Shown here in pieces: positions 40,701 through 53,080 of a stretch of DNA of 64,000 nt; position 1 is the stretch's first letter; each line of letters opens with the position of its first letter. This DNA is from Caprella mutica (taxonomy: Eukaryota > Arthropoda > Malacostraca > Amphipoda > Caprellidae), in the NCBI GenBank assembly GCA_947561585.1, contig CANNZV010001854.1:1-64000 (forward strand), read 5' to 3'. The position numbers were made by a program, and so were the translations under genes. The notes beneath the pieces were generated by a model, which was not told where the DNA came from, ran no database searches, and was given only the letters and a program-made list of their open reading frames with translations.

Positions 40701-41287
40701 TAATCTGTTTATGTGGTAACCATGCTGTCAGGTGTAGATTATTTCCTGTCTATGTGGTCGGCATACTCTCAGGACCGTAGAGTTTTTTTTATCTATGTGG
40801 TCAACATACTGTTGAGAACATAGCGTATTATATGTCTCTCTGGTCAGCATACTGTCAGGGCCGTAGAGTATTATTTGTATATGTGGTCAGTATACTGTCA
40901 GATACGTAAAATATTTTTTGTCTTTGTGGTAAGAATACTGTCAGGATCGTGGTGTATTCTCTGTCTATGTGGTCAGCATACTGGTAAGGACGTAGAATAT
41001 TCTATGTCTATGTAGTCAACATACTGACAAAAACGGAGAGTATTCTCTCTCATGAATAAATATCTGCATATTTAAAGGGAAGTAGAGTATTCTCTATCTA
41101 TATGGTCAGCATACTATCAGAGACGTAGGATATTCTCATTCCATGTGGTCAGCATACTGTCAGGGCCGTAGAGTTTTTTTGTCAGCATACTGTTATCAAC
41201 ATTTAGTATAATCTGTCTATGTGGTTAGCATACTGTCAGATACATAAAATTTTCTTTTTCTTCGTTGTCAGAATACCGTCAGGGTCG
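37776..41287 (+). repeat. HOR-D copy 2, internally deleted and truncated
   Basis: This copy matches copy 1 at +7356 bp up to about 40436. There the sequence after GGAACGTA switches from the expected 33081-type text to the 34452-type text (GATTCTTCAATGTCC), a loss of 1371 bp or about 32 monomers. Beyond that it matches copy 1 at +5985, including the private GACATAAAGTATAATC near 40604. It then diverges gradually from about 41288 and passes into the 1412-bp family. Confidence 0.85.
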
Positions 41288-42511
41288 TAGAAAATTCTCT
41301 GTGTGTGTGGTCAGCACACAGTCATGCACGTAGAGTATTTTATGTCTATGTAGGCAGCATACTGTTGAGAACATAGAGTATCATCTGTTCATGTAGTCAG
41401 CATTCTGTTAAGGACATAGAGTATAATCTTTCTATATGGTCAGCATACTATCAGGAACGTAGATTATTCTAAGTCCATGTGTTCAGCATTATGTGAATAA
41501 CATAGAGATTATTCTGTCTATGTTGTCAATATACTGTCAGCGATGTAGTGTATTTTTTGTCTATGTGGTCAGCATACTGTCTGAGTCGTAGAGTTTTCTC
41601 TGTCTATGTAGACAGGATACTGTCTGGGACATAGAGAATAATCTGTACTATGTGGTCAGCATAATTTCTGGATTTAGAGTATATTTTTTCTATGTTGTCA
41701 GCATACTGTTGAGAACATAGAGTATAATCTGTCTATGTGGTAACCATGCTGTCAGGTGTAGATTATTTTCTGTCTATGTGGTCGGCATACTCTCAGGACC
41801 GTAGAGTTATTTTTATCTATGTGGTCAACATACTGTTGAGAACATAGAGTATCATATGTCTCTCTGGTCAGCATACTGTCAAGGTCGTTGAGTATTATTT
41901 GTTTATGTGGTCAGTATACTGTCAGATACGTGAAATATTTTTTGTCTCTGTGGTAAGAATACTGTCCCCTAGGGACGTGGAGTATTCTCTGTCTATGTAG
42001 TCAGGATACTATCAGGGACATAGACTATAATCTGCCTATGTGATCAGCATAGTGTCTGAGATTAGAGTATATTTTTTCTATGTTGTCAGCATACTGTTGA
42101 GAACATAGAGTATAATCTGTCTATGTGGTAACCATGCTGTCAGGTGTAGATTAATTTCTGTCTATGTGGTCGGCATACTGTCAGGACCGTAGAGTTTTTT
42201 TTATCTATGTGGTCAACATACAGTTGAGAACATAGAGTATTATATGTCTCTCTGGTCAGCATACTGTCAGGCACGTAGAGTATTCTCTGTATATGTGGTC
42301 AGTATACTATCAGATATGTAAAATATTCTATGTCTCTGTGGTCAAAATATTGTCAGGAACGTAGAGTATAGTCTGTCTATGTGGTCAGCATACTGTCAGG
42401 ATCGTAGAGTATTCTTTGTCTATGTGGTCAACATACTGTCAAAGACGGAAAGTATTCTCTCTCAGGAATAAATATCTGCATATTTATGGGGAAGTAGAGT
42501 ATTCTCTATCT
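41100..42511 (+). repeat. HOR-E copy 1 (1412 bp)
   Basis: This is the first of two units with a 1412-bp offset (33 monomers). Anchors: CTGTTCATGTAGTC at 41389 and 42801, CCCTAGGG at 41967 and 43379, and ATCTGTACTATG at 41641 and 43053. The left edge is approximate because the unit shares ancestry with the end of HOR-D copy 2. Confidence 0.85.
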
Positions 42512-43960
42512 ATATGGTCAGCATACTATCAGACACGTAGGATATTCTCATTCCATGTGGTCAGCATACTGTCAGGGCCGTAGAGTTTTTTTGTCAGCAT
42601 ACTGTTATCAACATTTAGTATAATCTGTCTATGTGGTTAGCATACTGTCAGATACATAAAATTTTCTTTTTCTTCGTTGTCAGAATACCGTCAGGGTCGT
42701 AGAATATTCTCTGTGTATGTGGTCAGCACACTGTCATGCACGTAGAGTATTTTATGTCTATGTAGGCAGCATACTGTTGAGAACATAGAGTATCATCTGT
42801 TCATGTAGTCAGCATTCTGTTAAGGACATAGAGTATAATCTTTCTATATGGTCAGCATACTATCAGGAACGTAGATTATTCTAAGTCCATGTGTTCAGCA
42901 TTATGTGAAAAACATAGAGATTATTCTGTCTATGTTGTCAATATACTGTCAGTGACGTAGTGTATTTTTTGTCTATGTGGTCAGCATACTGTCTGAGTCG
43001 TAGAGTTTTCTCTGTCTATGTAGACATGATACTGTCTGGGACATAGAGTATAATCTGTACTATGTGGTAAGCATAATGTCTGGCTTTAGAGTATATTTTT
43101 TCTATGTTGTCAGCATACTGTTGAGAACATAGAGTATAATCTGTCTATGTGGTAACCATGCTGTCAGGTGTAGATTATTTTCTGTCTATGTGGTCGGCAT
43201 ACTTTCAGGACCGTAGAGTTATTTTTATCTATGTGGCCAACATACTGTTGAGAACATAGAGTATCATATGTCTCTCTGGTCAGCATACTGTCAAGGTCGT
43301 TGAGTATTATTTGTATATGTGGTCAGTATACTGTCAGATACGTGAAATATTTTTTGTCTCTGTGGTAAGAATACTGTCCCCTAGGGACGTGGAGTATTCT
43401 CTGTCTATGTAGTCAGGATACTATCAGGGACATAGACTATAATCTGCCTATGTGATCAGCATAGTGTCTGAGATTAGAGTATATTTTTTCTATGTTGTCA
43501 GCATACTGTCGAGAACATAGAGTATAATCTGTCTATGTGGTAACCATGCTGTCAGGTGTAGATTAATTTCTGTCTATGTGGTCGGCATACTGTATGGACC
43601 GTAGAGTTTTTTTTATCTATGTGGTCAACATACAGTTGAGAACATAGAGTATTACATGTCTCTCTGGTCAGCATACTGTCAGGCACGTAGAGTATTCTCT
43701 GTATATGTGGTCAGTATACTATCAGATATGTAAAATATTCTATGTCTCTGTGGTCAGAATATTGTCAGGAACGTAGAGTATAGTCTGTCTATGTGGTCAG
43801 CATACTGTCAGGATCGTAGAGTATTCTTTGTCCATGTGGTCAACATACTGTCAAAGACGGAAAGTATTCTCTCTCAGGAATAAATATCTGCATATTTATA
43901 GGGAAGTAGAGTATTCTCTATCTATATGGTCAGCATACTATCAGAGACGTAGGATATTCT
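42512..43960 (+). repeat. HOR-E copy 2
   Basis: This copy matches the preceding unit at +1412 with scattered substitutions up to about 43950. There CAGAGGCGTAGAG and a shortened T tract introduce the next block. It carries CCCTAGGG at 43379-43386 and four AT-rich or dyad-bearing monomer types also found in HOR-A. Confidence 0.83.
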
Positions 43961-44332
43961 CATTCTATGTGGTCAGCATACTGTCAGAGGCGTAGAGTTT
44001 TTTTTAGCATACTGTTATCAACATAAAGTAAAATCTGTCTATGTGGTCAGCATACTGTCAGATACGTAAAATTTTCTTTTTCTTCCATGTCAGAATACTG
44101 TCAGAATCGTAGAAGATTCTCTGTGTATATGGTCAGCATATTGTCAAAGCTGTAGAGTATTATCTGGCTATTTGGTCAGCATACTGTCATGCACGTAGAG
44201 TATTTTTTATCTATGTGGTCAGCATACTGTTAAGAATATAGAGTATTATATGTTTCTCTGGTCAGCATACTGTCAGGGCATAGAGTATAATCTATCTATG
44301 TGGTCAGCATACTGTCTGGTTTAGAGTATATT
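43961..44332 (+). repeat. Block F: divergent monomers
   Basis: These about nine monomers include types not seen in the left two thirds of the window, such as ACATAAAGTAAAATCTG (44021) and a CTGGCTATTTGGTCAGC monomer near 44165. The block recurs at +6687 (ACATAAAG at 50708) and again at +12,576 from there (63284). It is therefore a fixed part of a composite E-F-G repeat. Confidence 0.8.
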
Positions 44333-46413
44333 ATTTCTATGTTGTCAGCATACTGTTGAGTACACAGAGTATAATCTGTCTATGTGGTAATCATGCTGTC
44401 AGGTGTAGATTATTTTCTGTCTCTGTGGTCGGCATACTCTCAGGACCGTAGAGTTTTTCTTATCTATGTGGTCAACATACTGTTGAGAACATAGAGTATT
44501 ATATGTCTCTCTGGTTAGCATACTGTCAGGGTCGTTGAGTATTCTTTGTATATGTGGTTAGTATACTGTCAGATATGTAAAATATTCTTTGTCTCTGTGG
44601 TAAGAATACTGTCAGGGTCGTGGAGTATTCTCTATCTATGTGGTCAACATACTGGCAGGGACGTAGAATATTCTATGTCTATGTGGTCAATATACCGACA
44701 AAAAAGGAAAGTATTCTCTCTCAGGAATAAATATCTGCATATTTACAGGGAAGTAGAGTATTCTCTATCTATATAGTCAGCATACTATCAGAGACGTAGG
44801 ATATTCTCATCCTATGTGGTCAGCATACTGTCAGGGCCGTAGAGTTTTTTTTGTCAGCATACTGTTATCAACATATAGTATTAGCTGTCTTTGTGGTTAG
44901 CATACTGTCAGATACATAAAATTTTCTTTTTCTTCGTTGTCAGAATACCGTCAGGGTCGTAGAAAATTCTCTGTGTATGTGGTCAGCATACTGTCATGCA
45001 CGTAGAGTATTTTTTCTCTATGTAGCCAGCATACTGTTAAGAACATAGAGTATCATCTGTTTATGTAGTCAGCATTCTGTTAAGGACATAGAGTATAATC
45101 TTTCTATGTGGTCAGCATACTGTCTGGGTCGTAGAGTTTTCTCTCTCTATGTGGTCAACATACTGTCAAAGACGGAATGTATTCTCTCTCAGGAATAAAT
45201 ATCTGCTTATTTACATGGAAGTAGAGTATTCTCTATCTATATGGTCAGCATACTATCAGGAACGTAGATTATTCAATGTCCATGTGTTCAGCATTATGTG
45301 AATAACATAGAGATTATTCTGTCTATGTTGTCAATATACTGTCAGGGACGTAGTGTATTTTCTGTCTATGTGGTCAGCATACTGTCTGGGTCGTAGAGTT
45401 TTCTCTGTCTATGTAGTCAGGATACTGGCAGGGACATAGAGTATAATCTGTCTATGCGATCAGTATAGTGTCTGGGTTTAGAGTATATTTTTTCTATGTT
45501 GTCAGCATACTGTTGAGAACATAAGAGTATAATCTGTTTATGTGGTAACCATGCTGTCAGGTGTAGATTATTTCCTGTCTATGTGGTCGGCATACTCTCA
45601 GGACCGTAGAGTTTTTTTTTATCTATGTGGTCAACATACTGTTGATAACATAACGTATTATATGTCTCTCTGGTCAGCATACTGTCAGGGCCGTAGAGTA
45701 TTCTTTGTATATGTGGTCAGTATACTGTCAGATACGTAAAATATTTTTTGTCTTTGTGGTAAGAATACTGTCAGGATCGTGGTGTATTCTCTGTCTATGT
45801 GGTCAGCATACTGGCAGGGACGTAGAATATTCTATGTCTATGTAGTCATCATACTGACAAAAACGGTGAGTATTCTCTCTCATGAATAAATATGTGCATA
45901 TTTACAGGGAAGTAGAGTATTCTCTATCTATATGGTCAGCATACTATCAGAGACGTAGGATATTCTCATTCCATGTGGTCAGCATACTGTCAGGGCCGTA
46001 GAGTTTTTTCGTCAGCATACTGTTATCAACATTTAGTATAATCTGTCTATGTGGTTAGCATACTGTCAGATACATAAAATTTTCTTTTTCTTCGTTGTCA
46101 GAATACCGTCAGGGTCGTAGAATATTCTCTGTGTATGTGGTCAGCATACTGTCATGCACGTAGAGTATTTTATGTCTATGTAGGCAGCATACTGTTGAGA
46201 ACATAGAGTATCATCTGTTTAAGTAGTCAGCATTCTGTTAAGGACATAGGGTATAATCTGTCTATATGGTCAGTATACTATTAGGAACGTAGATTATTCA
46301 ATATCCATGTGTTCAGCATTATGTGAATAACATAGAGATTATTCTGTCAATATTGTCAATATACTGCCAGGGACGTAGTGTATTTTTTCTCTATTTAGCC
46401 AGCATACTGTTAT
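44333..46413 (+). repeat. Block G copy 1
   Basis: The block is recognised by GTTGAGTACACAGAG near 44356 and by TGTTGATAACATAACG near 45641. It recurs at +2532 (46865-48947) with very few differences, for example GATATG versus GATACG near 44574. It recurs again at about +6687, and once more near 59441. Its right edge coincides with the start of the 12,576-bp superunit. Confidence 0.88.
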
Positions 46414-46864
46414 GAACATAGAGTATCATCTGTCTATGTAGTCAGCATACTGTTAAGGACATAGAGTATAATCTGTCAATGTGGTCAGCATACTGTCTGG
46501 GTCGTAGAGTTTTCTCTGTCTATGTGGTTAACATACTGTCAAAGACGGAAAGTATTCTCTTTCAGGAATAAATATCTGCTGATTTACAGGGAAATAGAGT
46601 ATTCTCTATCTCTATATGGTCAGCATACTATCAGGAACGTGGATTATTCAATGTCCATGTGTTCAGCATTATGTGAATAACATAGAGATTATTCTGTCTA
46701 CGTTGTCAATATACTGTCAGGGACGTAGTGTATTTTCTGTCTATGTGGTCAGCAAACTGTGTGGGTCGTAGAGTTTTCTCCGTCTATGTAGTCAGGATAC
46801 TGTCATGGACATAGAGTATAATCTGACGATGTGATCAGCATAGTGTCTGAGTTTAGAGTATATT
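46414..46864 (+). repeat. H-type segment between G copies
   Basis: These about 450 bp resemble the 1158-bp family further right. Shared variants include CTGTCAATGTGGTCAGC, the two-base-longer CTCTATCTCTATATGG, CAAACTGTGTGGGTCG and CTGACGATGTGATC. Near 46865-46892 the text changes from H-type to G-type (GTTGAGTACACAG), which marks a recombination junction. The segment also contains the CTACGT/ACGTAG dyad at 46698-46728. Confidence 0.82.
46698..46728. repeat. Dyad with CpG in both outer arms
   Basis: CTACGT (46698-46703) and ACGTAG (46723-46728) are perfect inverted repeats placed exactly as the outer arms of the 31-bp dyad elsewhere. Most other monomers have CTATGT on the left and ACGTAG or ACATAG on the right. 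Equivalent CTACGT forms occur near 53340 and 59274. Confidence 0.8.
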
Positions 46865-48947
46865 TTTTCTATGTTGTCAGCATACTGTTGAGTACACAGA
46901 GTATAATCTGTCTATGTGGTAATCATGCTGTCAGGTGTAGATTATTTTCTGTCTCTGTGGTCGGCATACTCTCAGGACCGTAGAGTTTTTCTTATCTATG
47001 TGGTCAACATACTGTTGAGAACATAGAGTATTATATGTCTCTCTGGTTAGCATACTGTCAGGGTCGTTGAGTATTCTTTGTATATGTGGTTAGTATACTG
47101 TCAGATACGTAAAATATTCTTTGTCTCTGTGGTAAGAATACTGTCAGGGTCGTGGAGTATTCTCTATCTATGTGGTCAACATACTGGCAGGGACGTAGAA
47201 TATTCTATGTCTATGTGGTCAATATACCGACAAAAAAGGAAAGTATTCTCTCTCAGGAATAAATATCTGCATATTTACAGGGAAGTAGAGTATTCTCTAT
47301 CTATATAGTCAGCATACTATCAGAGACGTAGGATATTCTCATCCTATGTGGTCAGCATACTGTCAGGGCCGTAGAGTTTTTTTTGTCAGCATACTGTTAT
47401 CAACATATAGTATTAGCTGTCTTTGTGGTTAGCATACTGTCAGATACATAAAATTTTCTTTTTCTTCGTTGTCAGAATACCGTCAGGGTCGTAGAAAATT
47501 CTCTGTGTATGTGGTCAGCATACTGTCATGCACGTAGAGTATTTTTTCTCTATGTAGCCAGCATACTGTTAAGAACATAGAGTATCATCTGTTTATGTAG
47601 TCAGCATTCTGTTAAGGACATAGAGTATAATCTTTCTATGTGGTCAGCATACTGTCTGGGTCGTAGAGTTTTCTCTCTCTATGTGGTCAACATACTGTCA
47701 AAGACGGAATGTATTCTCTCTCAGGAATAAATATCTGCTTATTTACATGGAAGTAGAGTATTCTCTATCTATATGGTCAGCATACTATCAGGAACGTAGA
47801 TTATTCAATGTCCATGTGTTCAGCATTATGTGAATAACATAGAGATTATTCTGTCTATGTTGTCAATATACTGTCAGGGACGTAGTGTATTTTCTGTCTA
47901 TGTGGTCAGCATACTGTCTGGGTCGTAGAGTTTTCTCTGTCTATGTAGTCAGGATACTGGCAGGGACATAGAGTATAATCTGTCTATGCGATCAGTATAG
48001 TGTCTGGGTTTAGAGTATATTTTTTCTATGTTGTCAGCATACTGTTGAGAACATAAGAGTATAATCTGTTTATGTGGTAACCATGCTGTCAGGTGTAGAT
48101 TATTTCCTGTCTATGTGGTCGGCATACTCTCAGGACCGTAGAGTTTTTTTTTATCTATGTGGTCAACATACTGTTGATAACATAACGTATTATATGTCTC
48201 TCTGGTCAGCATACTGTCAGGGCCGTAGAGTATTCTTTGTATATGTGGTCAGTATACTGTCAGATACGTAAAATATTTTTTGTCTTTGTGGTAAGAATAC
48301 TGTCAGGATCGTGGTGTATTCTCTGTCTATGTGGTCAGCATACTGGCAGGGACGTAGAATATTCTATGTCTATGTAGTCATCATACTGACAAAAACGGTG
48401 AGTATTCTCTCTCATGAATAAATATGTGCATATTTACAGGGAAGTAGAGTATTCTCTATCTATATGGTCAGCATACTATCAGAGACGTAGGATATTCTCA
48501 TTCCATGTGGTCAGCATACTGTCAGGGCCGTAGAGTTTTTTCGTCAGCATACTGTTATCAACATTTAGTATAATCTGTCTATGTGGTTAGCATACTGTCA
48601 GATACATAAAATTTTCTTTTTCTTCGTTGTCAGAATACCGTCAGGGTCGTAGAATATTCTCTGTGTATGTGGTCAGCATACTGTCATGCACGTAGAGTAT
48701 TTTATGTCTATGTAGGCAGCATACTGTTGAGAACATAGAGTATCATCTGTTTAAGTAGTCAGCATTCTGTTAAGGACATAGGGTATAATCTGTCTATATG
48801 GTCAGTATACTATTAGGAACGTAGATTATTCAATATCCATGTGTTCAGCATTATGTGAATAACATAGAGATTATTCTGTCAATATTGTCAATATACTGCC
48901 AGGGACGTAGTGTATTTTTTCTCTATTTAGCCAGCATACTGTTATGA
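46865..48947 (+). repeat. Block G copy 2
   Basis: This copy repeats 44333-46415 at +2532 bp. Agreement ends at about 48947, where TATGACCATAG and TATGTTGTCAGCATTC replace the copy 1 continuation and a B-like tail follows. Confidence 0.88.
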
Positions 48948-49540
48948 CCATAGAGTATCATCTGTTTATGTTGTCAGCATTCTGTTAAGGATATAGAGTA
49001 TAATCTGTCTATGTGGTCAGCATACTAGCTGGGTCGTAGAGTTTCCTCTGTCTATGTGGTCAACATACTGTCAAAGACGGAAAATATTCTCTCTCAGGAA
49101 TAAATATCTGCTTATTTACAGGGAAGTAGAGTATTCTCTATCTATATGGTCAGCATACTATCAGGAACGTAGATTCTTCAATGTCCATGTGTACAGCATT
49201 ATGTGAATAACATAGAGATTATTCTGTCTATGTTGTCAATATACTGTCAGGGACGTAGTGTATTTTCTGTCTATGTGGTCAGCATACTGTCTGGGTCGTA
49301 GAGTTTTCTCTGTCTATGTATTTAGGATACTGGCAGGGACATAGAGTATAATCTGTCTATGCGATCAGTATAGTGTCTGGGTTTAGAGTATATTTTTTCT
49401 ATGTTGTCAGCATACTGTTGAGAACATAGAGTATAATCTGTCTATGTGTTAACCATGCTGTCAGGTGTAGATTATTTTCTGTTTATGTGGTCGGCATACT
49501 CTCAGGACCGTAGAGTTATTTTTATCTATGTGGTCAACAT
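48948..49540 (+). repeat. B-like linker segment
   Basis: The monomer order follows the end of HOR-B (GATTCTTCAATGTCC near 49171, then the GGATACTGGCAGGG monomer). Private changes include CTAGCTGGGTCG near 49026 and TGTATTTAGGATAC near 49317. It connects block G to the E-like segment. Confidence 0.75.
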
Positions 49541-50316
49541 ACTGTTGAGAACATAGAGTATCATATGTCTCTCTGGTCAGCATACTGTCAAGGTCGTTGA
49601 GTATTATTTGTATATGTGGTCAGTATACTGTCAGATACGTGAAATATTTTTTGTCTCTGTGGTAAGAATACTGTCCCCTAGGGACGTGGAGTATTCTCTG
49701 TCTATGTAGTCAGGATACTATCAGGGACATAGACTATAATCTGCCTATGTGATCAGCATAGTGTCTGAGATTAGAGTATATTTTTTCTATGTTGTCAGCA
49801 TACTGTTGAGAACATAGAGTTTAATCTGTCTATGTGGTAACCATGCTGTCAGGTGTAGATTAATTTCTGTCTATGTGGTCGGCATACTGTTAGGACCGTA
49901 GAGTTTTTTTTATCTATGTGGTCAACATACAGTTGAGAACATAGAGTATCATATGTCTCTCTGGTCAACATACTGTCAAGGTCGTTGAGTATTATTTGTA
50001 TATGTGGTCAGTATACTGTCAGATACGTGAAATATTTTTTGTCTCTGTGGTAAGAATACTGTCCCCTAGGGACGTGGAGTATTCTCTGTCTATGTAGTCA
50101 GGATACTATCAGGGACATAGACTATAATCTGCCTATGTGATCAGCATAGTGTCTGAGATTAGAGGATTTTTTTTCTATGTTGTCAGCATACTGTTGAGAA
50201 CATAGAGTTTAATCTGTCTATGTGATAACCATGCTGTCAGGTGTAGATTAATTTCTGTCTATGTGGTCGGCATACTGTTAGGACCGTAGAGTTTTTTTTA
50301 TCTATGTGGTCAACAT
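49541..50316 (+). repeat. 388-bp tandem duplication in an E-like segment
   Basis: The segment 49541-49928 is repeated at 49929-50316. CCCTAGGG occurs at 49676 and 50064 and GAGTTTAATCTG near 49817 and 50205, all 388 bp (nine monomers) apart. Both copies share GTTAGGACC, which is absent from HOR-E, so the duplication is local. Differences include CAGCATACTG versus CAACATACTG and GAGTATATTT versus GAGGATTTTT. The superunit's second copy repeats the whole structure at 62117-62892. Confidence 0.85.
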
Positions 50317-51020
50317 ACAGTTGAGAACATAGAGTATTATATGTCTCTCTGGTCAGCATACTGTCAAGCACGTAGAGTATTCTCTGTATATGTGGTCAGT
50401 ATACTATCAGATATGTAAAATATTCTATGTCTCTGTGGTCAGAATATTGTCAGGAACGTAGAGTAAAGTCTGTCTATGTGGTCAGCATACTGTCAGGATC
50501 GTAGAGTATTCTTTGTCTATGTGGTCAACATACTGTCAAAGACGTAAAGTATTCTCTCTCAGGAATAAATATCTGCATATTTATAGGGAAGTAGAGTATT
50601 CTCTATCTATTTAGTCAGCATACTATCAGAGACGTAGGATATTCTCATTCTATGTGGTCAGCATACTGTCAGAGGCGTAGAGTTTTTTTTTTAGCATACT
50701 GTTATCAACATAAAGTAAAATCTGTCTATGTGGTCAGCATACTGTCAGATACGTAAAATTGTCTTTTTCTCCCATGTCAGAATACTGTCAGAATCATAGA
50801 AGATTCTCTGTGTATATGGTCAGCATATTGTCAAAGCCTTAGAGTATTATCTGGCTATTTGGTCAGCATACTGTCATGCACGTAGAGTATTTTTTATCTA
50901 TGTGGTCAGCATACTGTTAAGAATATAGAGTATTATATGTTTCTCTGGTCAGCATACTGTCAGGGCATAGAGTATAATCTGTCTATGTGGTCAGCATACT
51001 GTCTGGTTTCGAGTATATTT
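50317..51020 (+). repeat. E-end plus block F, copy 2
   Basis: The segment matches 43630-44332 at about +6687 bp, with ACATAAAGTAAAATCTG at 50708. Small changes include a longer T tract before TAGCATACTG near 50690, GTCTTTTTCTCCC for TTCTTTTTCTTCC, and TTTCGAGTATA for TTTAGAGTATA. Confidence 0.82.
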
Positions 51021-53080
51021 TTTCTATGTTGTCAGCATACTGTTGAGTACACAGAGTATAATCTGTCTATGTGGTAATCATGCTGTCAGGTGTAGATTAT
51101 TTTCTGTCTCTGTGGTCGGCATACTCTCAGGACCGTAGAGTTTTTCTTATCTATGTGGTCAACATACTGTTGAGAACATAGAGTATTATATGTCTCTCTG
51201 GTCAGCATACTGTCAGGATCGTTGAGTATTCTTTGTATATGTGGTTAGTATACTGTCAGATACGTAAAATATTTTTTGTCTCTGTGGTAAGAATACTGTC
51301 AGGGTCGTGGAGTATTCTCTGTCTATGTGGTCAACATACTGGCAGAGACGTAGAATATTCTATGTCTATGTGGTCAATATACCGACAAAAAAGGAAAGTA
51401 TTCTCTCTCAGGAATAAATATCTGCATAATTACAGGGAAGTAGAGTATTCTCTATCTATATAGTCAGCATACTATCAGAGACGTAGGATATTCTCATTCT
51501 ATGTGGTCAGCATACTGTCAGGGCCGTAGAGTTTTTTTTGTCAGCATACTGTTATCAACATATAGTATTAGCTGTCTTTGTGGTTAGCATACTGTCAGAT
51601 ACATAAAATTTTCTTTTTCTTCGTTGTCAGAATACCGTCAGGGTCGTAGAAAATTCTCTGTGTATGTAGTCAGCATACTGTCATGCACGTAGAGTATTTT
51701 TTCTCTATGTAGCCAGCATACTGTTAAGAACATAGAGTATCATCTGTTTATGTAGTCAGCATTCTGTTAAGGACATAGAGTATAATCTTTCTATGTGGTC
51801 AGCATACTGTCTGGGTCGTAGAGTTTTCTCTCTCTATGTGGTCAACATACTGTCAAAGACGGAATGTATTCTCTCTCAGGAATAAATATCTGCTTATTTA
51901 CATGGAAGTAGAGTATTCTCTATCTATATGGTCAGCATACTATCAGGAACGTAGATTATTCAATGTCCATGTGTTCAGCATTATGTGAATAACATAGAGA
52001 TTATTCTGTCTATGTTGTCAATATACTGTCAGGGACGTAGTGTATTTTCTGTCTATGTGGTCAGCATACTGTCTGGGTCGTAGAGTTTTCTCTGTCATGT
52101 AGTCAGGATACTGGCAGGGACATAGAGTATAATCTGTCTATGCGATCAGTATAGTGTCTGGGTTTAGAGTATATTTTTTCTAAGTTGTCAGCATACTGTT
52201 GAGAACATAGAGTATAATCTGTTTATGTGGTAACCATGCTGTCAGGTGTAGATTATTTCCTGTCTATGTGGTCGGCATACTCTCAGGACCGTAGAGTTTT
52301 TTTTATCTATGTGGTCAACATACTGTTGAGAACATAGCGTATTATATGTCTCTCTGGTCAGCATACTGTCAGGGCCGTAGAGTATTCTTTGTATATGTGG
52401 TCAGTATACTGTCAGATACGTAAAATATTTTTTGTCTTTGTGGTAAGAATACTGTCAGGATCGTGGTGTATTCTATGTCTATGTAGTCATCATACTGACA
52501 AAAACGGTGAGTATTCTCTCTCATGTATAAATATCTGCATATTTACAGGGAAGTAGAGTATTCTCTATCTATATGGTCAGCATACTATCAGAGACGTAGG
52601 ATATTCTCATTCCATGTGGTCAGCATACTATCAGGGCCGTAGAGTTTTTCTTGTCAGCATACTGTTATCAACATTTAGTATAATCTGTCTATGTGGTTAG
52701 CATACTGTCAGATACATAAAATTTTCTTTTTCTTCGTTGTCAGAATACCGTCAGGGTCGTAGAATATTCTCTGTGTATGTGGTCAGCATACTGTCATGCA
52801 CGTAGAGTATTTTATGTCTATGTAGGCAGCATACTGTTAAGAACATAGAGTATCATCGGTTTAAGTAGTCAGCATTCTGTTAAGGACATAGAGTATAATC
52901 TGTCTATATGGTCAGTATACTATTAGGAACGTAGATTATTCAATATCCATGTGTTCAGCATTATGTGAATAACATAGAGATTATTCTGTCAATATTGTCA
53001 ATATACTGCCAGGGACGTAGTGTATTTTTTCTCTATTTAGCCAGCATACTGTTATGAACATAGAGTATCATCTGTCTATG
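51021..53080 (+). repeat. Block G copy 3, one monomer shorter
   Basis: The block starts with GTTGAGTACACAG (51048 for TACACAG) and follows G copy 1 at about +6687. Near 52468-52480 CGTGGTGTATTC runs directly into TATGTCTATGTAGTCATC. In copy 1 a 43-bp GGTCAGCATACTGGCAGGG monomer lies between these, so one monomer was lost. A further one-base loss gives TCTGTCATGTAG near 52093. Confidence 0.82.

Noticed and set aside
45542..45739. 65-codon frame, repeated at 48074 and 60650
   Set aside because: It is the same kind of chance frame in block G. It was copied with the 2532- and 12,576-bp duplications.
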